Part shown: positions 38,471 through 47,177 of the stretch, one piece after another | Layout: each line of letters begins with the position of its first letter | Position numbering within the stretch: position 1 is the first letter of the stretch | Source: Azospirillum sp. TSO35-2 | Lineage (GTDB): Bacteria > Pseudomonadota > Alphaproteobacteria > Azospirillales > Azospirillaceae | Length of the DNA: 64,000 nt | Reading direction: 5' to 3' | Assembly: GCF_003116095.1 (NCBI RefSeq) | Contig: NZ_LGRA01000008.1 | Location: 14,077 to 78,076 of the forward strand | Translations under genes and position numbers: made by a program | Notes under the pieces: model-generated | Databases searched by the model: none | Told to the model about the DNA's origin: nothing | The model's input: the letters and a program-made list of their open reading frames with translations, nothing else

Positions 38471-38798
38471 GAACTATACCAGGCTGCAGTGCCGCAACTG
38501 TGTCTGCTGGTTGATGACAACTATCCTTACCAGTGAAAGTCCGACTGAGCAGGCCAGCGGGAGGGGCCGAGCCCCCCCCCTGAGACCTGCCCAGTCAGAC
38601 CGGCAGCCATTCAAGACTCTCGATTTTACTCCGGTCATGGTCCTGCGGCTCGGCAAGCTGTGCGGCAATGGGCCGGCGCTGTGGCTCACCCTTCGGGCCC
38701 AGCACGACCTCAATTGCCTGGGCCGCGAGATGGCCACCGACCTCGCCGCAATCCCCGCCCTAGACGCCGCCTGAAACCGGGTGGGGCCTCCCCAATCC
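38471..38798. other. degenerate spacer with gene fragments
   Basis: These 328 bases contain no intact gene. A HigA-type antitoxin fragment is recognisable at 38637-38774; the rest, including a run of nine C residues around 38573, has no coding signal. The right end merges into an iteron at 38795. Confidence 0.5.
38637..38774 (+). pseudogene. HigA-type antitoxin C-terminal fragment
   Basis: 45 codons reading VLRLGKLCGNGPALWLTLRA and then a helical tail to a stop. This matches the C-terminal half of XRE/HigA antitoxins, where a segment of the form ALRLxxxFGxxPxxWLxLQ follows the helix-turn-helix. The DNA-binding half and any HigB toxin are missing. It is probably the residue of an addiction module once associated with the replicon. 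Confidence 0.6.
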
Positions 38799-38813
38799 TT
38801 ACCCCTCGGGGGC
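38795..38813. repeat. solitary iteron at the 3' end of rep
   Basis: ATCCTTACCCCTCGGGGGC matches the iteron consensus of the origin (ATCCTTACGCCTTGGGGGC) at 17 of 19 positions and overlaps the rep stop codon. It is 1.5 kb from the main cluster. Confidence 0.75.
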
Positions 38814-40217
38814 AGCCGCCTTGGCCGCTTTCGTCCGCCGTGCCGCGACCTCGAAGGCGACGTCCTCGATCAGGCCGCCGGTCAGCGAGGACAGGGCGGA
38901 TTTCAGGGTCGGCCAGTGGTTCATGCGGGCGGTGTCGGCGACCGCCGGGTTCTTGGCCTTCAGCACCAGGCGGCGGCCGCCCTGGGGGGCTTCCTCGACG
39001 CGGTCGGGCTCCAGTTCGGCCAGCAGCGGGGCGGGGACCTTGCCCTTCAGGGCGTGCAGGACAGCGGCCCACAGGGCGGTGACGTCGTCGGCGTCGGGCA
39101 GCGGGCCGAGGTCGGCGAGGCCGGCCTCCACCGGGTCGGCGGGGGCGACGGTGTCGACCTTGCCGATGCGGCGCGCGCGGCGGCCGGCGCTGTGGCGTTC
39201 GCGCTCCAGATAGGTTTCGGCCGCCTCCTCCTCGTCCTTGGCGAGGAAATCGAGGGTCACCGCCTCGATCTTGCGGCCTTTCCGCTTCATCTTCTCTTCC
39301 GGCATGCTGACGCGGAAGGGGGCGAGCTGGTTCACCTCGGCCATGGCGCGGTCGATGGTGCGGGTGCGCAGGATGCCGAAATCCTTGTAGGCGCCCTCCG
39401 GCACGTTCATCAGCTTGCGCAGGGTGTCGATATCCAGCTCCAGCGACGGATAGTCCATCTGGTAGCGCTGCATGCCGATCTCGTACAGCTTCAGCGCGTA
39501 GGTGCTGGTGACCTTGACCATCGCCGGCCCGGACAGCTTGGCCCAGAGCTGCGACGAGCGCTGAATTTCCAGGAAGGCGTCGGTGAACTGGAAATGGATG
39601 TCGGCGGCGTCGCTGTCCTCCTCCTCCTCCGGCCGGACATAGCTGGAAAGGATGCGCAGCTCGGCGCGCGACCGCCGGCCGCGGAACGGGCCGATCACCA
39701 CCAGGCTGGAGTCGAAGATCTCCTTCAGGGCGTCGAAGATGCGCTCGTTGCCCTTGTGGTTGCCGCGCACCACCCGCTTGGGCAGGCGGTAGAGCTTGTT
39801 GGCGAAATTCTGGCTGCCGGCCAGATGGATCATGAAGTTCAGCATCTTCTGCGCTGGCAGCGACAGCCGCGTGCCGTTGGCCGGGTAGCTGTAGACCGCC
39901 TCCGCCGCCTTGATCAGGTGCTTGTAGCCGTCGCGCTCGAAGGTGGCGCTGGCGACCCGCGCGGTCAGGCCGGCCACCGGGGCGGCGGCGTCCGGCGCCA
40001 CCGAGGGCAGGTTGGGCGGCAGGTTGGTCGCCGCCGTGCCGTCGCCGTCGATCACCGCACCACCGGCCAGATCCTCCGGCCCCAGCACGACGAGGCCGGA
40101 TCCGGTCTTCTCCGCGCTGCCGGTCTTCTCCATGGTGACGGAGGGCGCAGCCGCGGTCGACGGGGCGGAATCCTCCGCCACCGCACCACGCGTCTTCCTG
40201 CGCCCCGTCGCCGCCAT
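38799..40217 (-). CDS. plasmid/chromid replication initiator protein (Rep_3-like, winged helix)
   Basis: 472 residues. After a variable N-terminus, two winged-helix domains are suggested. The first has LSLPAQKMLNFMIHLAGSQN; the second contains VTSTYALKLYEIGMQRYQMD, LDIDTLRKLMNVPEGAYKDF and RTRTIDRAMAEVNQLAPFRV, the layout of iteron-binding Rep initiators. A long charged C-terminal extension of about 150 residues is unusual. The ATG has GGAGG nine bases upstream. The gene is flanked by iterons on both sides and by an inverted CCTTA/TAAGG pair in its leader, suggesting autorepression. No parA/parB genes lie nearby in the window. Confidence 0.85.
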   Translation of the reverse strand: MAATGRRKTRGAVAEDSAPSTAAAPSVTMEKTGSAEKTGSGLVVLGPEDLAGGAVIDGDGTAATNLPPNLPSVAPDAAAPVAGLTARVASATFERDGYKHLIKAAEAVYSYPANGTRLSLPAQKMLNFMIHLAGSQNFANKLYRLPKRVVRGNHKGNERIFDALKEIFDSSLVVIGPFRGRRSRAELRILSSYVRPEEEEDSDAADIHFQFTDAFLEIQRSSQLWAKLSGPAMVKVTSTYALKLYEIGMQRYQMDYPSLELDIDTLRKLMNVPEGAYKDFGILRTRTIDRAMAEVNQLAPFRVSMPEEKMKRKGRKIEAVTLDFLAKDEEEAAETYLERERHSAGRRARRIGKVDTVAPADPVEAGLADLGPLPDADDVTALWAAVLHALKGKVPAPLLAELEPDRVEEAPQGGRRLVLKAKNPAVADTARMNHWPTLKSALSSLTGGLIEDVAFEVAARRTKAAKAAAPEG

Positions 40218-40255
40218 CGCCGTCCTCCACCGAAATCGACGGAGGCTAGATCAAT

Positions 40256-40278
40256 CCTTACCGGAAAAACAAGTAAGG
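40256..40278 (-). promoter_or_regulatory. inverted iteron-core pair upstream of rep, probable Rep operator
   Basis: CCTTA (40256-40260) and TAAGG (40274-40278), separated by 13 bases, lie 39 bases before the rep start. Inverted half-iterons in rep promoters are the usual site where Rep dimers repress their own gene. The spacer CCGGAAAAACAAG is A-rich. Confidence 0.5.
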
Positions 40279-40305
40279 AAAGGGTCGCGGCGAAGAATCC
40301 TTGAT

Positions 40306-40886
40306 ATCCTTACACCCTGGGGGCGACAGCCTTACGCCCCGGGGGGTGTGCGACTCGCCCCCACCCAGTAAGGCACTTTCCCCCGCCCTGTAAGGAAGAT
40401 TCGCTGCGACTCGCGGACTCCGCTGGCTTTCGTACCCGACGAATCCTTTTAAGAGGGAAAGGGAGTCGGAAACGCCGACAAAGCGCCGGATTCGGACCAG
40501 CCTCCATCGGACAGATCCGCCCATCCCGCCCCCTCCTCCATCCTTACACGACCCGAATCGGTGCGACTCGAGCCCCCCGGAGATGCGATTCAGGACCAGC
40601 GCCATCCTTACGCCTTGGGGGCTTGCGGCTGCTTTTGCTGTTCAGGGATGGATGGAGAGGTTTCATCCTTACGGCCTGGGGGCACCCAACGCCGGATTTG
40701 TGCCCCCAAGGAGTAAGGATCGCCTTCCGCAACGCACTCCTCCGAGTCGTAAGGATCGGCTGTTCAGGATTCCAAGGGCTTGGGCGCCCCCAGGATGTAA
40801 GGAAGGCCGCCCCCAAGCCGTAAGGATCGGAGAGCGGCCTTCCAATGGACTGGTGGCGCCGGATCCGGCCCCCAAGGCGTAAGGAT
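40306..40886. repeat. iteron array, probable replication origin (oriV)
   Basis: At least eleven 19-bp iterons related to ATCCTTACGCCTTGGGGGC. Direct orientation: 40306-40324, 40328-40346 (weak), 40604-40622 (perfect), 40665-40683. Inverted: 40357-40375, 40380-40398, 40702-40720, 40738-40756 (weak), 40786-40804, 40809-40827, 40868-40886. A core-only copy lies at 40540. TGCGACTCG also recurs three times between 40349 and 40570. There is no gene here. Placement next to a rep gene makes this an iteron-regulated origin; no clear DnaA box was found. Confidence 0.85.
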
Positions 40887-40889
40887 CGA

Positions 40890-41642
40890 CTAGTGCGCGC
40901 CCAGCAGCAGCAGGCCCTGGCCCAGATAGACGCTGGCGGTTCCCATCACCAGATAGCGGCTCCACAGGCGGAACTGGGCGTCGCTCATGCGGTCCAGCAC
41001 CCGGCGCGACAGGTTGGTGCCCAGCAGCGCCATCCCGATCGACAGCAGGATCACCGTCGCCTCCACCGTCTCGCCGGGCGCGGCGGCGACCAGCGGGGCG
41101 AAATAGACGATCTTCACCACGTGGCCGAAGACCTGGATGGTCGCCTTGGTGGCGACGACGGTCTGCCGGCTCATCAGGGTGCGGACGAAGAAGACGTCGA
41201 GCAGCGGGCCGGAGATGCCGGCGACCAGCTGCACCCCCATGCACAGGAAGCCGCCCAGCAGCCCGTGCAGCGGCTTCTGCGCGTCGAGCGCCCAGCGGCC
41301 GGGCACGGCGAGCGCCAGGAAGGGCGTCAGCCCCAGGATCAGCAGCGACACCGCCTGGTCGGGCACGGCGCCCACCAGAGCGAAGATCGCGCCGGCCCCG
41401 GCGCTGCCGAGGGCGAAGCGCAGAACGATCGGCCAGGCGACATGGCGCCGCCACAGCCACGCCCGCCAGCCGTTGGAGGTGAACTGCGTCACCCCGTGCA
41501 GCAGCATCGCCGACGGCACCGGCAGCAGGACCAGCAGCAGCCCCATCAGCACCATGCCGCCGGCCATGCCGAACAGGCCCGACAGAAACGAGGTCACGAG
41601 CACGGTGAGGCCAAGCCCCACCATCAGCGGAAGCGTCAGCAT
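40890..41642 (-). CDS. TSUP (TauE/SafE) family permease
   Basis: 250 residues with about eight membrane helices. The family N-terminus (LTSFLSGLFGMAGGMVLMGLL) and its inverted repeat counterpart (GGFLCMGVQLVAGISGPLLD) are both present, with STKATIQ-like ATKATIQVFGHVVKI in the second half. These proteins export sulfite, sulfoacetate or related organosulfur anions. It ends four bases from the last iteron and is divergent from a LysR gene, which may control it. Confidence 0.87.
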   Translation of the reverse strand: MLTLPLMVGLGLTVLVTSFLSGLFGMAGGMVLMGLLLVLLPVPSAMLLHGVTQFTSNGWRAWLWRRHVAWPIVLRFALGSAGAGAIFALVGAVPDQAVSLLILGLTPFLALAVPGRWALDAQKPLHGLLGGFLCMGVQLVAGISGPLLDVFFVRTLMSRQTVVATKATIQVFGHVVKIVYFAPLVAAAPGETVEATVILLSIGMALLGTNLSRRVLDRMSDAQFRLWSRYLVMGTASVYLGQGLLLLGAH

Positions 41643-41761
41643 GAATCGGTCCGATTGTCAGAGATCAGGCTGGAAAAATCGCACGGTGGCGGCTTGCGCC
41701 GCAAACGGCATTGTTCGATGCTCAGCCTCAGGAAAAGTTGGGGTCAAGTAAGGATAGCGCG

Positions 41762-42637
41762 ATGCGGCGCCTGCCATCGCTGAACGGTCTGCGCGCCTTC
41801 GAGGCGGCGGCCCGCCACGGCAGCTTCACCGGGGCGGCGGCGGAGCTGCACGTCTCGCCGGCGGCGGTCAGCCGCATGGTCAGGCTGCTGGAGGAGCGGC
41901 TGGGCTTTCCGCTGTTCGACCGCCGGGCCAACGCGCTGGTGCTGACTGAACGCGGCCGGGCGTTGCAGCCGGCGCTGACCGAGGCGCTCGATTCGATCGC
42001 CCGGCGGGTGGAACAGGTGTCGGCGATGCGGGCCGGGCCGGTGCTGACGGTGGGGATGGGGGCGACGGTGGCGGTGCGCTGGCTGATCCCGCGCCTGTCC
42101 AGCTTCCACCTCAGCCATCCGGAGATCGAGGTGCGGATCGCCACCGGCGGAGCCGGTGCGCCGATGAACGACGACTGGACCTGCGCCGTCCTGCTGGGTG
42201 ACGGCCAATGGCCGGGCTATGAAGCGGAGCGGCTGTTCTCCTCCACCATGCAGCCGGTCTGCGCCCCACGGCTGGCGGCCGAACTGCGGACACCGGCGGA
42301 TCTGGCCGCCGCCACGCTGCTGCACGTCTCGCATTGGGGGGAGGACTGGCCGCGCTGGCTGGCCGCCGCCGGGATGGAGGGGCCGACGCCGAAAGGGCTG
42401 TCCTTCGGCAGCTACGCGATGACCTTGCAGGCGGCGACCGACGGCATCGGGGTGGCGCTGGCCCCGACGCTCTACATCCTGGACGACCTCGCCGTCGGGC
42501 GGCTGGCCATCCCCTTCCCGCTGGCGGTGCCGATGGTCCATTCCTGGTATCTGGTCTACCGCGCCTCCCGTCGCGAGGATGCCGGCTTTGCGCCGTTCCG
42601 GGACTGGCTCTACGCCCGTTGCGGCGAGGCGGCCTGA
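41762..42637 (+). CDS. LysR-family regulator, GcvA-like
   Basis: 291 residues from ATG 41762 (AAGGAT six bases upstream). The GcvA-type N-terminus LPSLNGLRAFEAAARHGSFT is followed by AAAELHVSPAAVSRMVRLLE and an effector domain with TVAVRWLIPRLSSFHLSHPE and PLAVPMVHSWYLVYRA. Divergent from the TSUP permease across 119 bases and upstream of an MFS/aldo-keto reductase pair on its own strand, so either could be its target. Confidence 0.9.
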   Translation: MRRLPSLNGLRAFEAAARHGSFTGAAAELHVSPAAVSRMVRLLEERLGFPLFDRRANALVLTERGRALQPALTEALDSIARRVEQVSAMRAGPVLTVGMGATVAVRWLIPRLSSFHLSHPEIEVRIATGGAGAPMNDDWTCAVLLGDGQWPGYEAERLFSSTMQPVCAPRLAAELRTPADLAAATLLHVSHWGEDWPRWLAAAGMEGPTPKGLSFGSYAMTLQAATDGIGVALAPTLYILDDLAVGRLAIPFPLAVPMVHSWYLVYRASRREDAGFAPFRDWLYARCGEAA

Positions 42638-42777
42638 GCCGCCAGTGTCGGGCCGGGCATAACGGGGTGGCGCAAATTGCCGATGCGCCGGGCGCGCGTG
42701 CCGACGTACGGTGCCGGCTGTTCTTGCCTCTGGCCGCCCCACGGCCATGTCCCCTCCGGCCCCCACAGGACCGCGCG

Positions 42778-43986
42778 ATGCCCTCGACCGCCGCCCCGCT
42801 TGCCGAAGACGCCGCCCATCCGGCCCTGTCCCGTTCGCTCATCCTGCTGATGGCGCTGGCCTGCGGCGTGGTGGTCGCCAACATCTACTACGCCCAGCCG
42901 CTGGTCGCGCTGATCGGCCCGGCGGTCGGGCTGTCGCCGGAGACCGCCAGCCTGGTCGTCACCCTGACCCAGATCGGCTACGGCGCCGGGCTGATCCTGC
43001 TGGTGCCGCTGGGCGACCTGCTGGAGAATCGGCGGCTGGTCGGCGTCACCCTGTGCAGCACCGTGGTGGCGCTGCTGGTGGCGGCCGTCGCGCCGTCGGC
43101 CGGGCTGTTCCTGGCGGCGTCTTTCCTGATCGGCGTGACCTCCGTCGCCGTGCAGATGCTGGTGCCGCTCGCCGCCCACATGGCGCCGGAGGCGTCGCGC
43201 GGGCGGGTGGTCGGCAGCGTGATGAGCGGGCTGCTGCTCGGCATCCTGCTGGCGCGGCCGGTGTCGAGCCTGATCGCCGACAGCTTCGGCTGGCGCGCGG
43301 TGTTCGGCCTGTCGGCCGTCGTGATGGTCGGCTTCGCCGTCCTGCTGACCCGCGTGCTGCCGCAGCGGCGGCCGACGAGCCGGTCGAGCTACGGGGCGCT
43401 GCTCGGCTCGCTCGGGCGGCTCCTGGTGCGCACGCCGGTGCTCCAGCGCCGCACCGCCTACCAGACCATGATGTTCGCGTCCTTCAGCCTCTATTGGACC
43501 GCCGTGCCGCTGCTGTTGGCCGGGGCGCCTTTCCACCTGACCCAGCGCGGCATCGCGCTGTTCGCGCTGTCGGGGGCGGCCGGCGCCCTGGTGGCGCCGA
43601 TCGCCGGGCGGATCGCCGACCGCGGCTGGACCCGGCCGGCGACCGGCTTCGCGCTGGCGACGGCGGCGCTGTCCTTCTTCGTGGCGCGGGCCGGGGAGGG
43701 CTCCATCGCCCTGCTGGTGCTGGCCGGGCTGCTGCTCGACATGGGGGTGCAGATGAACATGGTGCTGGGGCAGCGCGCCATCTACTCGCTGGGGGCCGAG
43801 ACTCGCAGCCGGATGAACGCCATCTATATGGCGATCTTCTTCGTCGGCGGTGCCGCCGGCTCGGCGCTGGCCGGCACGGCCTTCGCGCTCGGCGGCTGGG
43901 GGCCGGTGACCTGGATCGGCTTTGCCTTTCCGGCGCTGGGCCTGCTGTTCTACCTGACCGAATTCCGCAGGCGTCGCACCGCCTGA
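42778..43986 (+). CDS. MFS transporter
   Basis: 402 residues, twelve predicted membrane helices. The start MPSTAAPLAEDAAHPALSRS leads into CGVVVANIYYAQPLVALIGP, the N-terminal segment of the YnfM/SotB-like MFS exporters. Motif A-like sequence occurs as VPLGDLLENRRLVGV, and its repeat GRIADRGWTRPATGF after helix 8. An efflux or sugar-export role is likely; the substrate is unknown. It is followed 41 bases later by an aldo/keto reductase gene, so the two probably form an operon. Confidence 0.88.
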   Translation: MPSTAAPLAEDAAHPALSRSLILLMALACGVVVANIYYAQPLVALIGPAVGLSPETASLVVTLTQIGYGAGLILLVPLGDLLENRRLVGVTLCSTVVALLVAAVAPSAGLFLAASFLIGVTSVAVQMLVPLAAHMAPEASRGRVVGSVMSGLLLGILLARPVSSLIADSFGWRAVFGLSAVVMVGFAVLLTRVLPQRRPTSRSSYGALLGSLGRLLVRTPVLQRRTAYQTMMFASFSLYWTAVPLLLAGAPFHLTQRGIALFALSGAAGALVAPIAGRIADRGWTRPATGFALATAALSFFVARAGEGSIALLVLAGLLLDMGVQMNMVLGQRAIYSLGAETRSRMNAIYMAIFFVGGAAGSALAGTAFALGGWGPVTWIGFAFPALGLLFYLTEFRRRRTA

Positions 43987-44027
43987 GGGCAAGACCCGAC
44001 GCCACGACCAGCCAAGGAGAAAGACAC

Positions 44028-44984
44028 ATGGATCAACGTCCACTCGGCCGCAGCGGCCTGACGGTCGCCCCGCTCTGCTTCGGCGGCAACGTGTTCGGCT
44101 GGACCGCCGACGAGGCGACGTCCTTCCGGCTGCTCGACGGTTTCGTCGAGGCCGGCTTCAACCTCATCGACACCGCCGACGTCTATTCCGCCTGGGCGCC
44201 GGGCAACAAAGGCGGCGAGTCCGAAATGATCATCGGCCGTTGGATGAAGAGCCGCGGCAACCGCGACCGCGTCGTGCTGGCGACCAAGGTCGGGTCGGAG
44301 ATGGGGCCGGGCAAGAAGGGCCTGTCCCCCGCCTGGATCCGGACGGCGGTGGAGGATTCGCTGCGCCGGCTCCAGACCGACCGCATCGACCTCTACCAGT
44401 CGCACTGGGACGACCCGGCGACGCCGTTCGAGGACACGCTGGGCGCCTACAAGGAGTTGATCGACCAGGGCAAGGTCCGGGCCATCGGCGCCTCCAACCT
44501 GACCGCGCCGCGCTTGGCGGAGGCGCTGGCGGTCAGCGCCCGCACCGGCCTGCCGCGCTATGAGACGCTGCAGCCGGAATACAACCTCTACAGCCGGCAG
44601 GGCTACGAGGCGGAGCTGGAGGGGCTGTGCCGTGACAATGGCCTGGGCGTCATCAGCTACTACGCGCTGGCCGCCGGCTTCCTGACCGGCAAATACCGCT
44701 CGGCCGCCGATGCCGGCAAGAGCGCCCGCGGGCAGGGGGCGGTGTCGAAATACCTGAACGACCGCGGCCGGGCGATCCTGGCGGCGCTGGACGCGGTGGC
44801 GCAGCGCCACGCCGCCACCCCGGCGCAGGTGGCGCTGGCGTGGCTGATCGCCCGCCCCGGTCTGACCGCCCCCATCGTGAGCGCGTCGAAGCCGGAGCAG
44901 ATGGCCGACCTGATCGCCGCGGCGTCCCTGCGTCTCGACGCCGAGGACATCGCGCGGCTGGATGGGGCGAGCGCCTGGGCGTGA
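44028..44984 (+). CDS. aldo/keto reductase
   Basis: 318-residue NADPH-dependent oxidoreductase with a TIM-barrel fold. The catalytic tetrad fits DTADVYSAW (Asp, Tyr), VVLATKVGS (Lys) and LYQSHWDD (His); NADPH-site residues lie in IVSASKPEQM. MDQRPLGRSGLTVAPLCFGG is the typical start, preceded by AAGGAGAAAGA. It probably reduces small aldehydes or ketones. Paired with the upstream MFS gene and closed by a strong hairpin. Confidence 0.92.
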   Translation: MDQRPLGRSGLTVAPLCFGGNVFGWTADEATSFRLLDGFVEAGFNLIDTADVYSAWAPGNKGGESEMIIGRWMKSRGNRDRVVLATKVGSEMGPGKKGLSPAWIRTAVEDSLRRLQTDRIDLYQSHWDDPATPFEDTLGAYKELIDQGKVRAIGASNLTAPRLAEALAVSARTGLPRYETLQPEYNLYSRQGYEAELEGLCRDNGLGVISYYALAAGFLTGKYRSAADAGKSARGQGAVSKYLNDRGRAILAALDAVAQRHAATPAQVALAWLIARPGLTAPIVSASKPEQMADLIAAASLRLDAEDIARLDGASAWA

Positions 44985-44988
44985 AATC

Positions 44989-45027
44989 CCGGCGAACGCT
45001 TGAAAGCTCCGTTCAAGCGTTCGCCGG
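44989..45027. terminator. bidirectional hairpin terminator
   Basis: A perfect 16-bp stem (CCGGCGAACGCTTGAA and complement) with a 7-base loop lies between the convergent aldo/keto reductase and ClC genes. There is no long T tract. Confidence 0.75.
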
Positions 45028-45047
45028 TATCGGGCGTTCGCCGGCCG

Positions 45048-46433
45048 TCACGCCGACGGCAGCGTCGCCGCGGTCTTCCCGGTGGGTGTGGCCGGGGCCG
45101 GCTTGCCGGCCTCCTCCGCCTTCAGCAGCTCCAGGAAGCCTTCGGCCATCGCGTGGTAGACCGACTTCGGGCAGACCAGCCGCGACAGGCTGGTGGCGAT
45201 CAGCGCGCTGACCATCAGCGGCAGCAGCATGTCGGGCGACGCGCTCATCTCGGTCACGATGATGACGGCGGTCAGCGGCGCCTGCACCACGCCGGCGAAA
45301 TAGCCGACCATCGACAGCAGCACGACGCCACCCAGCGGGCTGTCCGGCAGCAGGCCGCCGATGACGGAGCCGATGCCGGCCCCCACCGACAGCGAGGGGG
45401 AGAAGATGCCGCCGGGGATGCCGCAGACCCCCGACAGCGCCGTCGCCAGCAGCTTGGCCGGGGCGTAGTACCAGGGCAGCACCGACGCCCCGTCCAGCGT
45501 GGCGCGGGCCTGTTCATAGCCGGTGCCGAAGGTCAGGCCGCCGGTGGCGACGCCGATGACCGCCAGGGCGACGCCGCAGCCCAGCGCCACCAGCACCGGG
45601 TGGCGGGCGAGTCGGCCGCCGAAACCGTGGCGGATCCGGCCCGACAGCCACAGCAGCAGCGTGCTGAACCCGCCGCCGGCCAGCCCGCCGACGACACCGG
45701 TCCCCAGCACCGCCTTCCAGTCCCCCCAACCCACCGAAGCGGCGGTGTGGCCGAAATAGGCGTAGTTGCCGAGCAGCCCGATGGCGACCAGGCCGGCCGC
45801 CACCACCGCGACCAGGACGAGGCTGCTGGTGCGCTTCTCGAAGCTGCGGGCCATCTCCTCGATGGCGAAGACGATGCCGGCCAGCGGCGTGTTGAAGGCG
45901 GCGGCGACGCCGGCGGCCCCGCCGGCCAGGATCAGGCCGGGCTCGCGCCCCAACCCGGCGAGCGAGCCGGCGATCAGCATCACCGAGGCGCCGATCTGCA
46001 CCGTCGGCCCCTCGCGCCCGATGGAGGCGCCGCACAGCAGCCCGACCAGGGTCAGCAGGATCTTGCCGACGGCGATGCGCGGCGACAGCAGGCGGCGCTT
46101 GGCCGCCGGGTCCTGGATGTGGCGGGCGGCGATGGCCTGCGGGATGCCGCTGCCCTGCGATCCCGGCACAACGCGCAACGCCACCCAGGCCGACAGGGCG
46201 ATGCCCAGCGGCGTCACCAGGAAAGGCAGCCAGGGCAGGGCGGCGACCGCGGTCTGGAACAGGTGCTGGGCGTGGTCGGCGGCGACGGCGAACAGGACGG
46301 CGATCAGCCCGACCGCGCCGGCCCCGCTCCAGAACAGCAGGCGCCGGCGCCAGCTTCTGGGGGACACCCAGACATGACGGGGGCGTCGCAGCCGGGGGGG
46401 CAGCGCGTGTTGCGGGCGGCTGGCAGGGGGCAT
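45048..46433 (-). CDS. clcA: ClC-family H+/Cl- antiporter
   Basis: 461 residues. All signature regions are present: GSGIP (94-98), GREGP (139-143) with the gating glutamate E141, and GIFSPSLSVGAG later. The proton glutamate pair E192/E193 (GIVFAIEEMARSFE) matches E202/E203 of E. coli ClcA, so coupled exchange rather than channel activity is expected. Mono-domain, without C-terminal CBS domains. The usual role is charge balance during extreme acid stress. Downstream of a small 73-residue gene on the same strand. Confidence 0.93.
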   Translation of the reverse strand: MPPASRPQHALPPRLRRPRHVWVSPRSWRRRLLFWSGAGAVGLIAVLFAVAADHAQHLFQTAVAALPWLPFLVTPLGIALSAWVALRVVPGSQGSGIPQAIAARHIQDPAAKRRLLSPRIAVGKILLTLVGLLCGASIGREGPTVQIGASVMLIAGSLAGLGREPGLILAGGAAGVAAAFNTPLAGIVFAIEEMARSFEKRTSSLVLVAVVAAGLVAIGLLGNYAYFGHTAASVGWGDWKAVLGTGVVGGLAGGGFSTLLLWLSGRIRHGFGGRLARHPVLVALGCGVALAVIGVATGGLTFGTGYEQARATLDGASVLPWYYAPAKLLATALSGVCGIPGGIFSPSLSVGAGIGSVIGGLLPDSPLGGVVLLSMVGYFAGVVQAPLTAVIIVTEMSASPDMLLPLMVSALIATSLSRLVCPKSVYHAMAEGFLELLKAEEAGKPAPATPTGKTAATLPSA

Positions 46434-46626
46434 CGATCGGGCCGGAAACGGGGGATGAGGCGGGTGAAGGCGCGGAAAGCCTCCAAACCTATGCCGATTT
46501 TTCGCCGCGGGTCCACCCCTGGCGGCCCCTTGCGGTGTGGATCACGGCCGTTTCGGCTTAATTCCCGTCCCTGCGACTCGATTTTGCCAGGAGTCCGGCC
46601 ATTCAGCGGCGACCTTGGCGGTGAAC

Positions 46627-46848
46627 TCAGCGGCGGGCGGCGCCGGAATGGGGGCGGCCCTGCGCACCGGCCGCGGAATGGGTGGTGGTGTGGGGGCGGG
46701 CGGCGCGCGATGCGATGGCGGCGCCCTGCAGGCTGCGCGGGTCGCGCCGCTGCTGCGCCATCTCGACCTCGCGGCGGAATTTCGGGCCGAGCGCCTCGTA
46801 GGCGGCCTTCAGCTCGGGATCCTTCATCCAGATGTCACGGCGGTCCAT
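46627..46848 (-). CDS. small hypothetical protein with antitoxin-like N-terminus
   Basis: 73 residues starting MDRRDIWMKDPELKAAYEAL. AGAGGAAA lies three to ten bases before the ATG and strongly supports expression. The segment MKDPELKAAYEALGPKFRRE resembles the start of XRE/HigA-type antitoxins (a DPExxAxYxAL pattern). No helix-turn-helix follows, and the C-terminus is a low-complexity Ala/His/Arg tail. Its leader contains a palindrome at 46873-46889 (GTCGGCG-TGA-CGCCGAC). Function unknown. Confidence 0.65.
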   Translation of the reverse strand: MDRRDIWMKDPELKAAYEALGPKFRREVEMAQQRRDPRSLQGAAIASRAARPHTTTHSAAGAQGRPHSGAARR

Positions 46849-47177
46849 GGTTTCCTCTTGAATTGGCTGGCCGTCGGCGTGACGCCGACCAGGCCCACGG
46901 CGTGCCGGTCCCGTATCGGACAGGGCGTCCGATGTGTTTCGTGGGATCAGTCCCGCGTTCCTTTGACGAGCGCGGCGGCAGTGCCGGAATGACAGGTTGG
47001 GGTGGCGCGTCTTGTCTTCAAGATGCCCCCGGCGTTTGGCCGGGCGACGTTTCGAAAGCGATAACGTCTTGTCCACCCCAAGGTTCCAGCCGATCGTTGC
47101 GCCGACGACGAAGCGCCGGCGCATAACTCCGCCCCGGCCGCCGGTTCTATGACCGGCGTTCCGGGAACCGGGGGTTC
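46849..47177. other. intergenic region between the beta-helix gene and the small gene
   Basis: No gene is supported in these 329 bases. Two structured elements are seen: the 17-bp palindrome at 46873-46889 close to the start of the small gene, and a long-range inverted repeat TTGGGGTGG (46997-47005) / CCACCCCAA (47073-47081). A 6-bp hairpin GCCGGT-TCTATG-ACCGGC near 47142-47159 may help terminate the beta-helix transcript. Confidence 0.4.

Noticed and set aside
41736-41755. TAAGGAT near the LysR start at 41762 as a further iteron
   Set aside because: Only the 7-base core matches; the GCCCCC half of the iteron is absent, and the bases serve as a ribosome-binding site.
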